Origin: JACPJP01 sp964650285
GTDB taxonomy: Archaea; Nanobdellota; Nanobdellia; Woesearchaeales; GW2011-AR4
Reading direction: 5' to 3'
Length of the DNA stretch: 64,000 bases
Assembly: GCA_964650285.1 (NCBI GenBank)
Contig: CAZYSP010000002.1
Coordinates: 21,816-85,815 of the forward strand
Under the pieces are notes generated by a model. The model saw nothing but the letters and a program-made list of their open reading frames with translations, was not told where the DNA came from and ran no database searches. Positions 49,204 through 58,427 of this stretch are shown piece after piece. Position 1 is the stretch's first letter. Every line of letters begins with the position of its first letter. Position numbers and translations under genes: made by a program.

Positions 49204-49580
49204 AGACAAGATTTTCAAGTTCGTGGGCAAGAAGCAAACAACCAAGGAAACAAAGGAAGTATAGACATAATGCTCCATTACATATAAAACAGAAATTTGT
49301 TAGTGCACACCTTTCAAAAGAGTTGAGAAAAAAATACGACAAGAGAAGCATGAACTTAAGGAAGGGTGACGGCATTAAGGTAATGAGAGGTCAATTTAGG
49401 AATAAAACAGGCAAGATTGAAGAGGTTAGTGTAAAGAAAACATTAGTTTATGTTAATGGCATTGAGATTGCCAAGAGAGACGGTACAAAAGCACGGTATC
49501 CTATAAGTCCATCAAATCTGATGATTACTGAGATTAATATTGATGATAAAATGAGAAATAAAATTGTCAAAAGGAAATAA
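49200..49580 (+). CDS. rpl24: Large ribosomal subunit protein uL24
   Basis: 126 aa. SKQPRKQRKYRHNAPLHIKQ, then the KOW motif LRKGDGIKVMRGQFRNKTGK. Preceded by a structured leader with a short ORF. eS4 starts one base after its stop. Confidence 0.97.
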   Translation: MKTRFSSSWARSKQPRKQRKYRHNAPLHIKQKFVSAHLSKELRKKYDKRSMNLRKGDGIKVMRGQFRNKTGKIEEVSVKKTLVYVNGIEIAKRDGTKARYPISPSNLMITEINIDDKMRNKIVKRK

Positions 49581-49581
49581 G

Positions 49582-50277
49582 ATGTCAAAGCACCTAAAAA
49601 GATATTTTGCTCCAAAAACTTGGAAAATAAAAAGAAAGGGAATGAAATTTATTGCTAAGCCTAGTCCAGGAACTCATAAAATAGGTGCGTCCTTGCCATT
49701 AAACGTTATTTTAAGGGATATCCTTGGTTATGCAAACAGTAACAGGGAAGTGAAGTTTATACTGGAAAAGAGGAATGTTACAGTTGATGGGGTAAGAAGA
49801 AAGGATTGTAGGTTTCCTGTTGGAGTGTTTGATGTTCTGTCGTTAAATGATGTGGACGAGCATTTTAGAGTTGTTTTGGATAAAATGGGGAATATAGATC
49901 TTATTAAAATAGGAAAAGAGGAAAGCATGTTTAAGTTGTGCAAGATAATAGGAAAAAGTGCCCTTAAAGGGAAGCTGCAATTGAACTTATATGATGGGAC
50001 AAATATTGTTGTTCAAGATGGAAGCTATAAAGTTGGGGATGCTATTTTGCTGGATCAAGGAAAAAAGAAAGAGATAAAGGAGAAGATAACCCTTGATAAG
50101 AATGTCTTGATATACCTCACTGGTGGCAGACATATCGGCCAAAGCGGAAAGGTGGAGGGCATAAGGGGCAATAGGATTTTGTACAAGACAGAATCTGGGG
50201 ATGTGGTTGAAACATTAAAGGAGTACGCATTTCCAATAGGCAAAGATAAGCCTTTAATCAGTCTAACAGGAAGATGA
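49582..50277 (+). CDS. rps4e: Small ribosomal subunit protein eS4
   Basis: 231 aa from the ATG at 49582, one base after the uL24 stop. MSKHLKRYFAPKTWKIKRKG; S4-like RNA-binding segment KFILEKRNVTVDGVRRKDCRFPVG; C-terminal KOW-type YLTGGRHIGQSGKVEGI. Archaeal/eukaryotic-specific. Overlaps uL5 by ATGA. Confidence 0.96.
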   Translation: MSKHLKRYFAPKTWKIKRKGMKFIAKPSPGTHKIGASLPLNVILRDILGYANSNREVKFILEKRNVTVDGVRRKDCRFPVGVFDVLSLNDVDEHFRVVLDKMGNIDLIKIGKEESMFKLCKIIGKSALKGKLQLNLYDGTNIVVQDGSYKVGDAILLDQGKKKEIKEKITLDKNVLIYLTGGRHIGQSGKVEGIRGNRILYKTESGDVVETLKEYAFPIGKDKPLISLTGR

Positions 50278-50783
50278 ACCAAATGAGGCAGATAAGCGTA
50301 GAAAAAGTCACCTTGAACATCGGTGCTGGAAAAGACCAGGCTAAATTAGACAAAGGAATGAAGTTAATAAAAAATATAGCAGGTCATGTTCCGGTAAAAA
50401 CCTTTACAAAAAAAAGAATACAGGAATGGGGATTAAGGCCAGGCTTGCCTATAGGATGCAAGTTGACTTTAAGGAATAATGAGGCTCTGGATTTATTGAA
50501 AAGGTTATTTGAGGCAAAAGATAATTTGTTGCAAGCAAGCAATTTGGATAATGAGGGAAACATATCATTTGGCATAAGCGAGTATATTGACGTCCCTGGA
50601 GTAAAGTACGACCCGGATATAGGCATTATGGGTTTTCAGGTTTGTATCACACTTAAGAGAAATGGATTCAGAATAAAGCACAGAGCTTTGAAAAGACATG
50701 CAATTCCCATGAAACACAGGATAAGAAAACAAGAGGCTATTAATTTTATGAAAAATACATTTAATTTGGGTATAGGTGAATAA
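50274..50783 (+). CDS. rpl5: Large ribosomal subunit protein uL5
   Basis: 169 aa. MRQISVEKVTLNIGAGKDQAK, HVPVKTFTKKRIQEWGLRPG, and VPGVKYDPDIGIMGFQVC. Binds 5S rRNA. The start overlaps the eS4 stop. Confidence 0.97.
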   Translation: MNQMRQISVEKVTLNIGAGKDQAKLDKGMKLIKNIAGHVPVKTFTKKRIQEWGLRPGLPIGCKLTLRNNEALDLLKRLFEAKDNLLQASNLDNEGNISFGISEYIDVPGVKYDPDIGIMGFQVCITLKRNGFRIKHRALKRHAIPMKHRIRKQEAINFMKNTFNLGIGE

Positions 50784-50784
50784 A

Positions 50785-51015
50785 ATGACTTACAGCAATC
50801 ATAGAAAGGTCTTCAAGCAACTTAAATCCAAACCAATAAAACTCAAAAAATTCCTTAAGCATAATGTTCCTAAAAAAAGGAGTTGCGGAATCGCTCTTAA
50901 AAAATGCGGAAGGTGTGGAAGAATGAGGAGTACTTTAAGCAGTTATGGATTAAATATATGCAGGCAGTGCTTTAGAGAAACAGCAACAAATCTTGGATTC
51001 AAAAAATATAATTGA
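50785..51015 (+). CDS. rps14: Small ribosomal subunit protein uS14 (zinc type)
   Basis: 76 aa from the ATG at 50785. C-terminal zinc-binding CGRCGRMRSTLSSYGLNICRQCF is standard. The N-terminal 25 residues (KVFKQLKSKPIKLKKFLKHN) are an extension beyond the usual 51-56 aa archaeal protein. Confidence 0.95.
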   Translation: MTYSNHRKVFKQLKSKPIKLKKFLKHNVPKKRSCGIALKKCGRCGRMRSTLSSYGLNICRQCFRETATNLGFKKYN

Positions 51016-51022
51016 GGTTAAA

Positions 51023-51415
51023 ATGTCATTAAACGACCCATTAGCTAATGCCTTATCATCAATTTTAACAGACGAGAAGGCAGGAAGAAATGAAAGTAGA
51101 ATCAAGCCATCTTCAAAAATGATCAAGAAGGTGCTTGAAGTCATGAAAACTAACAAGTATGTAGGAGAGTTTGAAGAAGTAAAAGATAGAGTAGGCAATA
51201 TAATCAAATTGAATCTATTGGGAAATATAAACAAATGCGGGGTCATAAAACCAAGGTACAGCGTAAAAAAAGACCAATTTGAGAGATTTGAAGAACGGTA
51301 TCTTTTGGCAAGAGGAATGGGCATACTGATTGTATCAACACCTTTAGGGATTATTACACATATTGAGGCAAGAAAGAAAGGCATCGGAGGAAAACTTCTG
51401 GCTTATTGTTATTAA
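51023..51415 (+). CDS. rps8: Small ribosomal subunit protein uS8
   Basis: 130 aa from the ATG at 51023. DPLANALSSILTDEKAGRNE and KPRYSVKKDQFERFEERYL with the C-terminal GILIVSTPLGIITHIEARKK. Central 16S rRNA binder. Confidence 0.97.
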   Translation: MSLNDPLANALSSILTDEKAGRNESRIKPSSKMIKKVLEVMKTNKYVGEFEEVKDRVGNIIKLNLLGNINKCGVIKPRYSVKKDQFERFEERYLLARGMGILIVSTPLGIITHIEARKKGIGGKLLAYCY

Positions 51416-51417
51416 AA

Positions 51418-51978
51418 ATGGGAAGGAAAGAAAGTAAGAGTAAAGGACTAAGTATTGAAATGAAAATTCCGGAGAAGGTTACGGCGCAATTAGATGGTAG
51501 CATATTGGCGTTAAAGGGTCCAAATGGAGAGTCAAAATATGACTTTTCAGATAAGAAGGTTGGTATAGAGCACAAAGAAGATACTATAACACTAAAAGTG
51601 TCTAGGTTCAATAAAGTAAATAAGAAAATCATAAAATCATATGCTGCTCACATAAAGAACATGGTAAAGGGAAGCTTAGAAGGTTGCAAGTATACTTTAA
51701 AGATATGTTCCGGACATTTTCCAATGAATGTTTCTGTGAGTAATGGTCATCTTATTGTAAAAAATTTTCTTGGGGAAAAGGTTCCAAGAACACTTAAATT
51801 AAAACCTGGAGCAGAGGTTAAGGTTGAAGGAGACCTTATCGTAGTGGAAAGCCCGAGCAAAGAAATTGCAGGACAAGTGAGTGCTGACATTGAGCAGCTT
51901 ACAAGAAGGACAGGGTATGATTCGCGGATTTTTCAGGATGGCATCTGGATAGTCTCTAAGGGTGATAAAGAGGTTTAA
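51418..51978 (+). CDS. rpl6: Large ribosomal subunit protein uL6
   Basis: 186 aa from the ATG at 51418, just after the uS8 stop. IKSYAAHIKNMVKGSLEGCKY, FPMNVSVSNGHLIVKNFLGEK and EQLTRRTGYDSRIFQDGI match archaeal L6. Confidence 0.96.
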   Translation: MGRKESKSKGLSIEMKIPEKVTAQLDGSILALKGPNGESKYDFSDKKVGIEHKEDTITLKVSRFNKVNKKIIKSYAAHIKNMVKGSLEGCKYTLKICSGHFPMNVSVSNGHLIVKNFLGEKVPRTLKLKPGAEVKVEGDLIVVESPSKEIAGQVSADIEQLTRRTGYDSRIFQDGIWIVSKGDKEV

Positions 51979-51986
51979 GTAAGAAA

Positions 51987-52559
51987 ATGCTATCAATTAA
52001 AGAATTATTGGAGCTGAGAAAGCAAATTAAAAACAAAAAACCTGATTTTGTTAGACAAGATGCTCATAAAAAGAAAAGATTGAGCAAGGGATGGAGAAGG
52101 CCCAGGGGTTTGCATTCGAAAGTTAGGTTAAATCTTAGGGGCAGGGGCAAAAATGTGTCAGTTGGTTATAGAAGCCCGAAAAAAGCAAGGCAGCTGCATA
52201 AAAGTGGATTGCAACAGTGTATTATTAGGTCAACAGGAGATTTAGAAGGTTTGGATGCTAAAAAAAATTGTCTTGTTATTTCCTCTTCTTTGGGAGATAA
52301 AAAGAGAATTTTAATTTTAAAAAAATCCAAAGAATTAGGATTTAATATTTTAAATATAAAAAATCCTGATGAATACGTAAAGAAAATTGAAGAGAAGATA
52401 AGTTTAAGAAAAAAAACCAAGAAAGAGAAGGAGAAAAAAGGAAAAGAAACTAAGGCAGAGAAAAAAGAAGAAAAATTGGCTGAAAAAGTGAAGGAAGAAG
52501 ATAAAAAAGAGATTGGAAAGAAAGAAAAAGACAAGATTTTGACCAAGAAGGATAAATAA
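51987..52559 (+). CDS. rpl32e: Large ribosomal subunit protein eL32 with long lysine-rich tail
   Basis: 190 aa; the archaeal protein is usually about 130. Core: PDFVRQDAHKKKRLSKGWR, PRGLHSKVRLNLRGRG, GYRSPKKARQLHKSG. The last 60 residues are KE-rich (KKTKKEKEKKGKETKAEKKE). eL19 follows after one base. Confidence 0.95.
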   Translation: MLSIKELLELRKQIKNKKPDFVRQDAHKKKRLSKGWRRPRGLHSKVRLNLRGRGKNVSVGYRSPKKARQLHKSGLQQCIIRSTGDLEGLDAKKNCLVISSSLGDKKRILILKKSKELGFNILNIKNPDEYVKKIEEKISLRKKTKKEKEKKGKETKAEKKEEKLAEKVKEEDKKEIGKKEKDKILTKKDK

Positions 52560-52560
52560 A

Positions 52561-53007
52561 ATGCAACTTAGAATACAAAAAAGGCTTGCTGCCCAGATTT
52601 TAAAATCTTCAGAAAAAAATATTTGGCTAGATTCAAATAGGCTGGATGAGATAAAAGAGGCCATAACAAAAGCTGATGTAAAATCCCTGATAAAAGACAA
52701 GGCCATCAGGAGCAAGGAAAAAAAGGGGATCTCTGGGTATAGGACCAGGAAAAGAAAAGAGCAAAAAAGCAAGGGAAGAAGAAAGGGTGTTGGATCTATA
52801 AAAGGTAGTAAAGGCGCAAGGCTGAGCAAAAAAAGGGGTTGGATTAACCATATCAGGGTGCAAAGAGTATTTTTGCAGAATTTGAGAGATAAAGATGTTA
52901 TTGACAGGTCCTCTTACAGATCCCTTTATATGAAAAGCAAAGGGGGATTTTTCAGAAGTAAAAGACATATCAAAATATATATGCAGGAGCATGGGATTGT
53001 AAAATGA
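52561..53007 (+). CDS. rpl19e: Large ribosomal subunit protein eL19
   Basis: 148 aa. KRLAAQILKSSEKNIWLDSNR, ITKADVKSLIKDKAI, RKGVGSIKGSKGARLSKKRGW (archaeal L19e) and MKSKGGFFRSKRHIKIYM. Overlaps uL18 by ATGA. Confidence 0.97.
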   Translation: MQLRIQKRLAAQILKSSEKNIWLDSNRLDEIKEAITKADVKSLIKDKAIRSKEKKGISGYRTRKRKEQKSKGRRKGVGSIKGSKGARLSKKRGWINHIRVQRVFLQNLRDKDVIDRSSYRSLYMKSKGGFFRSKRHIKIYMQEHGIVK

Positions 53008-53585
53008 AAAAAAGCGATGTTTATACAGTACAATTCAGGAGAAAGAGAAAACAATCAACAGATTATAGAAGGAGGCTAAAGATACTGACATCTAATAAGC
53101 CAAGGCTTGTTGTTAGAAAGTCATTAAAAAATATACAAGCTGCTATAGTAGAATATGATGAAAAAGGTGATGTTGTTAAAATATCTGCCCACTCGTCAAA
53201 TCTAAAAAAATTTGGGTGGATTCATGCTACTGGAAATTTGCCTGCAGCTTACTTAGTGGGATTTTTGATTGGGAGAAGGGCAAAAAATGCAAAATTTGAT
53301 GAGGTTGTTTTTGACATAGGGTTTAACAAATCTGTAAAAGGCTGCAAAGTTTATGCTGTGTTAGCTGGTGCTTTGGATGCTGGTTTAAGTGTTCATCATA
53401 GCAAGGAAATTCTACCAAGCAAAGAAAGGATTATGGGAAAGCATATAATGGTTTATGAGGAGTTGCTAAAAAAAGATGAGTCACTGCTTAAGAAGCAATT
53501 TGGTTTTTATCTAAAAAATAATATAGTGCTCTCTGATATTGTTAAAAAATTTGAAGAGGTAAAAGATAACATCAATAAACAATAA
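53004..53585 (+). CDS. rpl18: Large ribosomal subunit protein uL18
   Basis: 193 aa. VQFRRKRKQSTDYRRRLKIL, KPRLVVRKSLKNIQAAIVEY, and AGALDAGLSVHHSKEILPSKERIMG. Binds 5S rRNA with uL5. Confidence 0.96.
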   Translation: MKKSDVYTVQFRRKRKQSTDYRRRLKILTSNKPRLVVRKSLKNIQAAIVEYDEKGDVVKISAHSSNLKKFGWIHATGNLPAAYLVGFLIGRRAKNAKFDEVVFDIGFNKSVKGCKVYAVLAGALDAGLSVHHSKEILPSKERIMGKHIMVYEELLKKDESLLKKQFGFYLKNNIVLSDIVKKFEEVKDNINKQ

Positions 53586-53597
53586 GCAAATATCAAA

Positions 53598-54392
53598 ATG
53601 GAAGGGAAAAAAGTAAAAATAGGCGGAGAGAAAGCATTGGGAGATGCTACGAAAGAGAAGGAGGTTAAAAAGGAAGCTAGTGTAAAGGGAAAGTTTGACA
53701 AAGAAATCTGGAAACCAAAGACATCATTAGGCAGGAAAGTAAAGGCAGGAGAGATTGATAATATTGATTATATATTAGATAATAGGTTCAAAATTCTGGA
53801 ACATGAGATTGTAGATATATTGATGCCTAATTTAACTACTGATCTTTTACTTGTTGGGCAATCCAAGGGGAAATTTGGTGGTGGACAGAGGAGAGTTTTT
53901 AGACAAACACAAAAAAAGACACAAGAAGGTAACAAGCCTAAGTTTGGTACTTTTGCAATAGTTGGAAATGAAGACGGTTATGTTGGCATTGGGTATGGGA
54001 AAAGCAAAGAGACTGTACCGGCAAGGGGAAAAGCAAATAGGAATGCAAAACAAAACATTATAAAGATTTTAAGAGGTTGTGGAAGCTGGCAATGCAGCTG
54101 TAATAATCCCCATAGTGTACCATTTGCTGTTGAAGGAAAATGTGGTTCTGTAAGAATGAGGCTTATACCCGCCCCAAGAGGAACAGGATTATGCATTGAG
54201 GGGGAATGCGGCAAATTGCTTAAAATTGCCGGGATAAAGGATGTATGGAGTCAAACATTTGGACAAACTGGAACAAAGATGAACTTAATTTATGCCTGCT
54301 TTGATGCTTTGAAAAAGCTTATGGAAATAAAAGTGCAAAAAGAAACTGCGGAAAATTCGGGTATTGTAGAGGGTTCTATAAAGGTGCAATAA
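53598..54392 (+). CDS. rps5: Small ribosomal subunit protein uS5
   Basis: 264 aa. Core KFGTFAIVGNEDGYVGIGYGKSKE and MRLIPAPRGTGLCIEGEC match S5. Residues 1-45 are an extra lysine/alanine extension before WKPKTSLGRKVKAGEI. Proofreading-related decoding protein. uL30 begins 2 bases later. Confidence 0.96.
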   Translation: MEGKKVKIGGEKALGDATKEKEVKKEASVKGKFDKEIWKPKTSLGRKVKAGEIDNIDYILDNRFKILEHEIVDILMPNLTTDLLLVGQSKGKFGGGQRRVFRQTQKKTQEGNKPKFGTFAIVGNEDGYVGIGYGKSKETVPARGKANRNAKQNIIKILRGCGSWQCSCNNPHSVPFAVEGKCGSVRMRLIPAPRGTGLCIEGECGKLLKIAGIKDVWSQTFGQTGTKMNLIYACFDALKKLMEIKVQKETAENSGIVEGSIKVQ

Positions 54393-54394
54393 AA

Positions 54395-54874
54395 ATGGAT
54401 AAGAAAATAGATGCTCGGGCTAAGTCAGACGCTAACTCTGCAAGTGATGAGAAAATTGCTATTGTTAGGGTTAGGGGGGTTACCGGAGTAAAGGTGGATA
54501 TTGATGATACTCTTAAAAAGTTAAGGTTGTATAAAAAAAATTGTTGTGTCATTATTCCAAAAACAGAAAACTATCTTGGCATGGTTAGAAAAGTCAGTGA
54601 TTATGTTACATGGGGGGATATAGATGAAAAGACATACAATGCCTTGATAGAGAAAAGGATGGAGGAGTATAAGGGCAGAGTCTCTGATAGTAAAGGAAAA
54701 ATAGATTATAATAAGTTTATAGATGTTGATGGGAAAAAAATAAAAAAAATTTTTAGACTAAACAGCCCAAAAAGAGGTTACGGGAGAAAGGGGATAAAGG
54801 TTTCTTTTACTAGTGGTGGGGCTTTAGGATACAGGGGAAATAAAATCAAAGATTTGATAATAAGGATGATCTAA
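54395..54874 (+). CDS. rpl30: Large ribosomal subunit protein uL30
   Basis: 159 aa, the archaeal long form. IAIVRVRGVTGVKVDIDDTLKK near residue 22, GMVRKVSDYVTWGDID, and FRLNSPKRGYGRKGIKVSF. Directly abuts uL15. Confidence 0.96.
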   Translation: MDKKIDARAKSDANSASDEKIAIVRVRGVTGVKVDIDDTLKKLRLYKKNCCVIIPKTENYLGMVRKVSDYVTWGDIDEKTYNALIEKRMEEYKGRVSDSKGKIDYNKFIDVDGKKIKKIFRLNSPKRGYGRKGIKVSFTSGGALGYRGNKIKDLIIRMI

Positions 54875-55318
54875 ATGGTGGTTAACAAAAGAAAAAAAGT
54901 TTCAAGGTACAGGGGAAGTATGACTCATGGTGGGGGGTCTAAAAAAAAGCGCAGGGGAGCTGGCAATAGAGGTGGTAAAGGAATGGCTGGCAGCGGTAAA
55001 AGATCGGACAGCAAAAAGCCTTCTTTATGGAAAGGAAAGTATTTTGGAAAACATGGATTTGTCAGCAAAGGTATAAAAAAGGATATTAATTCTGTAAACA
55101 TAAGTTATATTGAGGAAAACATATCAAAATTGGATTCCCAAAAATTAGTAAACAAAGAAAATGATTTTTTTTCTATCGAGTTAAAAAAATTAGGTTTTAA
55201 TAAACTTTTAAGCAAGGGGAATGTAACAAATAAATATAAAATAAAGGTTCTTTATGCTTCCAAGAAAGCGATCGAAAAAATAAAAAACAATGGTGGGGAC
55301 GTTATTTTAGGTAACTAA
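54875..55318 (+). CDS. rpl15: Large ribosomal subunit protein uL15
   Basis: 147 aa. SRYRGSMTHGGGSKKKRRGAG, GNRGGKGMAGSGKRSDSK and the C-terminal NKYKIKVLYASKKAIEKIK. Assembly protein of the large subunit. Starts immediately after uL30. Confidence 0.96.
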   Translation: MVVNKRKKVSRYRGSMTHGGGSKKKRRGAGNRGGKGMAGSGKRSDSKKPSLWKGKYFGKHGFVSKGIKKDINSVNISYIEENISKLDSQKLVNKENDFFSIELKKLGFNKLLSKGNVTNKYKIKVLYASKKAIEKIKNNGGDVILGN

Positions 55319-55336
55319 CCTCCACATCATACAAAA

Positions 55337-56752
55337 ATGTCAATTTGGAATATAATTTTAAATAATCTCCCGGAAGTCGAGGGTCCATCACAGAAATTCC
55401 TATCATTTAAAGAGAAATTAAAATGGACTCTAGTTGTTCTGCTTATCTTTTTTGTTTTGGGTATAATGCCTTTATTTGGATTGGGGGCTAACCAATTGGA
55501 AAGTTTTCAGTTTTTTTCTGTCATTTTGGGTGCTGAATTTGGTTCTATAATCAGCTTAGGAATTGGACCAATAGTTACAGCATCCATTGTTTTGCAATTG
55601 CTTAATGGGTCTGGTATTTTGAAACTTGACCTTACAAAACCTGAGGGAAAAAAGATATTTCAGGGGCTGCAGAAATTAATGTCAATATTTTTCATAATAT
55701 TTGAGGCTGCTGTTTTCGTTTTAATGGGCGGACTATCTCCTGAAGCAAGATTTATAGGCACGCCGCTTTATGGACAATTCCAATTAATTCTTATTTTTCA
55801 GCTTTTTTTAGGCGGCATTATGATTTTGTTTATGGATGAAGTTGTGAGTAAGTGGGGTTTTGGCTCTGGTATCAGTTTATTTATAGCTGCAGGTGTGAGC
55901 AAAGGTATTTTTGTGCAGGCCTTTAACTGGCTTCCTGGTCCTGCCGGGATTTCTGGATTAACGTATTCGTCTGGAGCCATTCCAGCATTATTCCAGAGTT
56001 TATCTGCAGGAGATCCGATTACTGCTGGGCTTAAGGCAGCGGCTTTACTTTTTACAGTCCTAGTTTTTATAATGGTAGTTTATGCACAGGCAATGAAAGT
56101 AGAAATACCTTTATCATTTGGCATGGTTAGAGGTCATGGTGTCAGATGGCCTTTGTCTTTTTTTTACACAAGTGTTATACCAGTCATATTAGTTTCTGCG
56201 CTGGTTGCAAATTTCCAAATTTTAGGAAGTTTTCTTGCTAACAAGGGGCTTCCATTATTAGGCACTTTTAGCAGTACAGGGCAGCCTATCAGCGGATTTG
56301 TTTTTTGGGTACGGCCAATAAATTTAGTAAGTACAATTATCCAGCAAAACACAATATTTATAGGTGCTACACCATATTTACGGTCTCTTTTTTATATATT
56401 ATTTCTTATGCTTGGGGCAATGATATTTAGTATGTTCTGGGTGCAGACATCTGGGATGGATGCAAGAAGTCAAGCAAGACAAATGATGTCATCCGGACTG
56501 CAAATTCCTGGTTTTAGAAGGGATGAAAGAGTTCTTGAAAGGCTGCTTAACAGATATATTTGGCCTTTAACTATGATGGGTGGTTTAGCAGTAGGTTTTT
56601 TAGCTGGTTTTGCAGATGTAACCGGAACCTTAAGCAGCGGTACCGGCATATTATTAGCGGTAATGATTGTATACAAGCTCTATGAAGAAATTTCCAAGCA
56701 GCATATGATGGATATGAATCCAATGATGAGAAGGTTTATGGGTGGTGGCTAA
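55337..56752 (+). CDS. secY: Preprotein translocase subunit SecY
   Basis: 471 aa, ten membrane segments. KEKLKWTLVVLLIFFVLG near the start, LGIGPIVTASIVLQLL (plug/lateral gate region), KWGFGSGISLFIAAGVSKG, and the cytoplasmic loop SGLQIPGFRRDERVLERLLNR. Secretion channel. Directly followed by the DUF106 gene. Adk, often next to secY in archaea, is absent. Confidence 0.97.
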   Translation: MSIWNIILNNLPEVEGPSQKFLSFKEKLKWTLVVLLIFFVLGIMPLFGLGANQLESFQFFSVILGAEFGSIISLGIGPIVTASIVLQLLNGSGILKLDLTKPEGKKIFQGLQKLMSIFFIIFEAAVFVLMGGLSPEARFIGTPLYGQFQLILIFQLFLGGIMILFMDEVVSKWGFGSGISLFIAAGVSKGIFVQAFNWLPGPAGISGLTYSSGAIPALFQSLSAGDPITAGLKAAALLFTVLVFIMVVYAQAMKVEIPLSFGMVRGHGVRWPLSFFYTSVIPVILVSALVANFQILGSFLANKGLPLLGTFSSTGQPISGFVFWVRPINLVSTIIQQNTIFIGATPYLRSLFYILFLMLGAMIFSMFWVQTSGMDARSQARQMMSSGLQIPGFRRDERVLERLLNRYIWPLTMMGGLAVGFLAGFADVTGTLSSGTGILLAVMIVYKLYEEISKQHMMDMNPMMRRFMGGG

Positions 56753-57502
56753 ATGGTTTTTGAAAATTTATTGAATCCGATTTTTAACCCTTTGCTTAAT
56801 TTTCCTACTCTTTGGGCTATTATTTTGCTTTCTTTTTTGATTTCATTAATCATAACATTAATCACCAAATATGCCACAGACCAAGACCTTATGAAAAGGC
56901 TAAAGGAAGAAATGAAAGAGTTGCAGGCAGAGATGAAGGAACTGAAAAAAGAGCCGGAAAAGGCTATGCAAGTGCAGAAACAGGTTATGCAGACAAATAT
57001 GAAATATATGAGGCAGTCCTTCAGGAGCATGTTATACACATTTATCCCAATAATTATTATTTTTGGATGGATGAATTCGCATCTTGCTTATGATCCCATA
57101 GTGCCTGGACAGGAATTTACGACAAGTGTTGTTTTTGAAGAAAATGCTAGAGGGATAATAGAATTGAGTGTCCCTGATGGCATTACAATTGATGGCGCTG
57201 CAGAAAAAGAGGTTAAAGATGGAGTGGTTAAATGGGTTTTGAATGGAAATGCGGGAGAGTATCTTCTTGAGTACATCTTTGATGGTAAAAAATATAGTAA
57301 GGAGGTTTTAATTACAGAGAAGAATAGGTATAAAGAACCTATAAAGAGAATAAAGGGAGATACTATAAATTCTATAGAAATCGAAAATACGCCAAAAAAG
57401 GTTCTTAATCTATTCGGGTGGAAAATAGGATGGTTGGGAACTTATATAATATTCTCAATAATTTTCAGTATGCTCATAAGAAAGGTAATCAAGGTTTATT
57501 AG
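56753..57502 (+). CDS. DUF106 membrane protein (Oxa1/EMC3 superfamily)
   Basis: 249 aa, begins at the base after the secY stop. TM1 LWAIILLSFLISLIITLITK, then the cytoplasmic coiled coil MKRLKEEMKELQAEMKELKK, and two TM segments (SMLYTFIPIIIIFGW and YIIFSIIFSMLIRK) around an extracytoplasmic beta domain. Members such as archaeal Ylp1 insert membrane proteins. Coupling to secY fits that role. Confidence 0.93.
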   Translation: MVFENLLNPIFNPLLNFPTLWAIILLSFLISLIITLITKYATDQDLMKRLKEEMKELQAEMKELKKEPEKAMQVQKQVMQTNMKYMRQSFRSMLYTFIPIIIIFGWMNSHLAYDPIVPGQEFTTSVVFEENARGIIELSVPDGITIDGAAEKEVKDGVVKWVLNGNAGEYLLEYIFDGKKYSKEVLITEKNRYKEPIKRIKGDTINSIEIENTPKKVLNLFGWKIGWLGTYIIFSIIFSMLIRKVIKVY

Positions 57503-57508
57503 AGTTAA

Positions 57509-58000
57509 TTATGTTTGGCAGATTCCAATCTTATCTTCCTTTACAGAACTTCTTGCACATATGTCTAATGAGTCATCGATTTTTACTTTTGGAAAGAATT
57601 GTATGTGCTTTATAGCTCCGTAGGTATTGAAATTGTATTTGACTGTAGTGTCCTTAATGTCCAAAAGTTCTCCTTTTTTTATAGAAAGGTCGTTGAAATC
57701 CAATAGTTTTGTTCCTTTTTCTCCAACAATCCATATCCCCAGCCCGTCTATATCTGTGTTTCCACTGTTATCAATGATAAAATTGATATAAGCATCATTT
57801 CCTGAGACTGAATAACATACCTGTGAGGCATCTATGTTTCTTATTTCTATATTAATACCTGCGCATTTATCTCCGGGTTTTGAGATATCAATATTTCTGC
57901 CCCAATTCAATACAACAGAACCCAGAGCAACAGCAAAAGAAATTAGCAAAACAGTTGCTATTAATGGACTTACACCTCTTTTATTCGATTTCGCTCTCAT
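57509..58000 (-). CDS. Type IV pilin-like protein (class III signal peptide)
   Basis: 163 aa. Short basic start MRAKSNKR, then GVSPLIATVLLISFAVALG, the class III signal and hydrophobic helix of archaeal type IV pilins; cleavage by the prepilin peptidase would be expected just before or at Gly9. The rest is beta-rich with Cys residues (KCAGINIEIRN, ICARSSV). Convergent with the DUF106 gene, six bases apart. Surface appendage or adhesin subunit. Confidence 0.87.
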   Translation of the reverse strand: MRAKSNKRGVSPLIATVLLISFAVALGSVVLNWGRNIDISKPGDKCAGINIEIRNIDASQVCYSVSGNDAYINFIIDNSGNTDIDGLGIWIVGEKGTKLLDFNDLSIKKGELLDIKDTTVKYNFNTYGAIKHIQFFPKVKIDDSLDICARSSVKEDKIGICQT

Positions 58001-58053
58001 TGCGTCGAGATTTTTATGTATTTATTTGATATATAAAGATTTCTAATGATAAC

Positions 58054-58063
58054 CTTTATAAAC
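58054..58063 (+). promoter_or_regulatory. TATA-like box for the eL34-eL14 transcript
   Basis: CTTTATAAAC lies about 25-30 bases before the eL34 ATG at 58085. Confidence 0.45.
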
Positions 58064-58084
58064 GTTTTTTATTTCCTATGAAAA

Positions 58085-58351
58085 ATGCCAGAACCATATA
58101 AAAGATCAAGGAGTTTAAGAAGGTTGCAGGTAAAGACTCCTGGAGGAAGGACATCTCTGCACTATAAAGAGAGAAAGCCTGGAAAGGCAAAGTGTGGTAA
58201 GTGTAGCGCTTTACTTAAGGGTGTTCCTAGGGAAAGGAATCTTAAGATGCATAAATTGCCAAAGGTAAAAACAAGACCAGAAAGGCCTTACGGAGGGAAT
58301 TTGTGCAGTAAATGTATGAGATCTTTGATTGTGGAAAAGGCAAGATCATAA
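58085..58351 (+). CDS. rpl34e: Large ribosomal subunit protein eL34
   Basis: 88 aa. KRSRSLRRLQVKTPGGRTSLHY, zinc-binding KCGKCSALLKGVPRE and GGNLCSKCMRSLIVE. Archaeal/eukaryotic-specific. In many archaea cmk follows; here eL14 is next. Confidence 0.96.
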   Translation: MPEPYKRSRSLRRLQVKTPGGRTSLHYKERKPGKAKCGKCSALLKGVPRERNLKMHKLPKVKTRPERPYGGNLCSKCMRSLIVEKARS

Positions 58352-58365
58352 TAAAGAATAAAATA

Positions 58366-58413
58366 ATGACAAAAAAATCTCATGGGTTAATGGTGACATG
58401 CCTTAATTATTGA
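58366..58413 (+). other. Tiny ORF resembling the N-terminus of eL21
   Basis: 16-codon ORF (15 aa, MTKKSHGLMVTCLNY) between eL34 and eL14. The first seven residues match the start of archaeal eL21 proteins, after which the frame is unrelated. No ribosome-binding site. Either chance or a remnant of an eL21 gene. Confidence 0.2.
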
Positions 58414-58427
58414 GATTGGAGGAAAAA

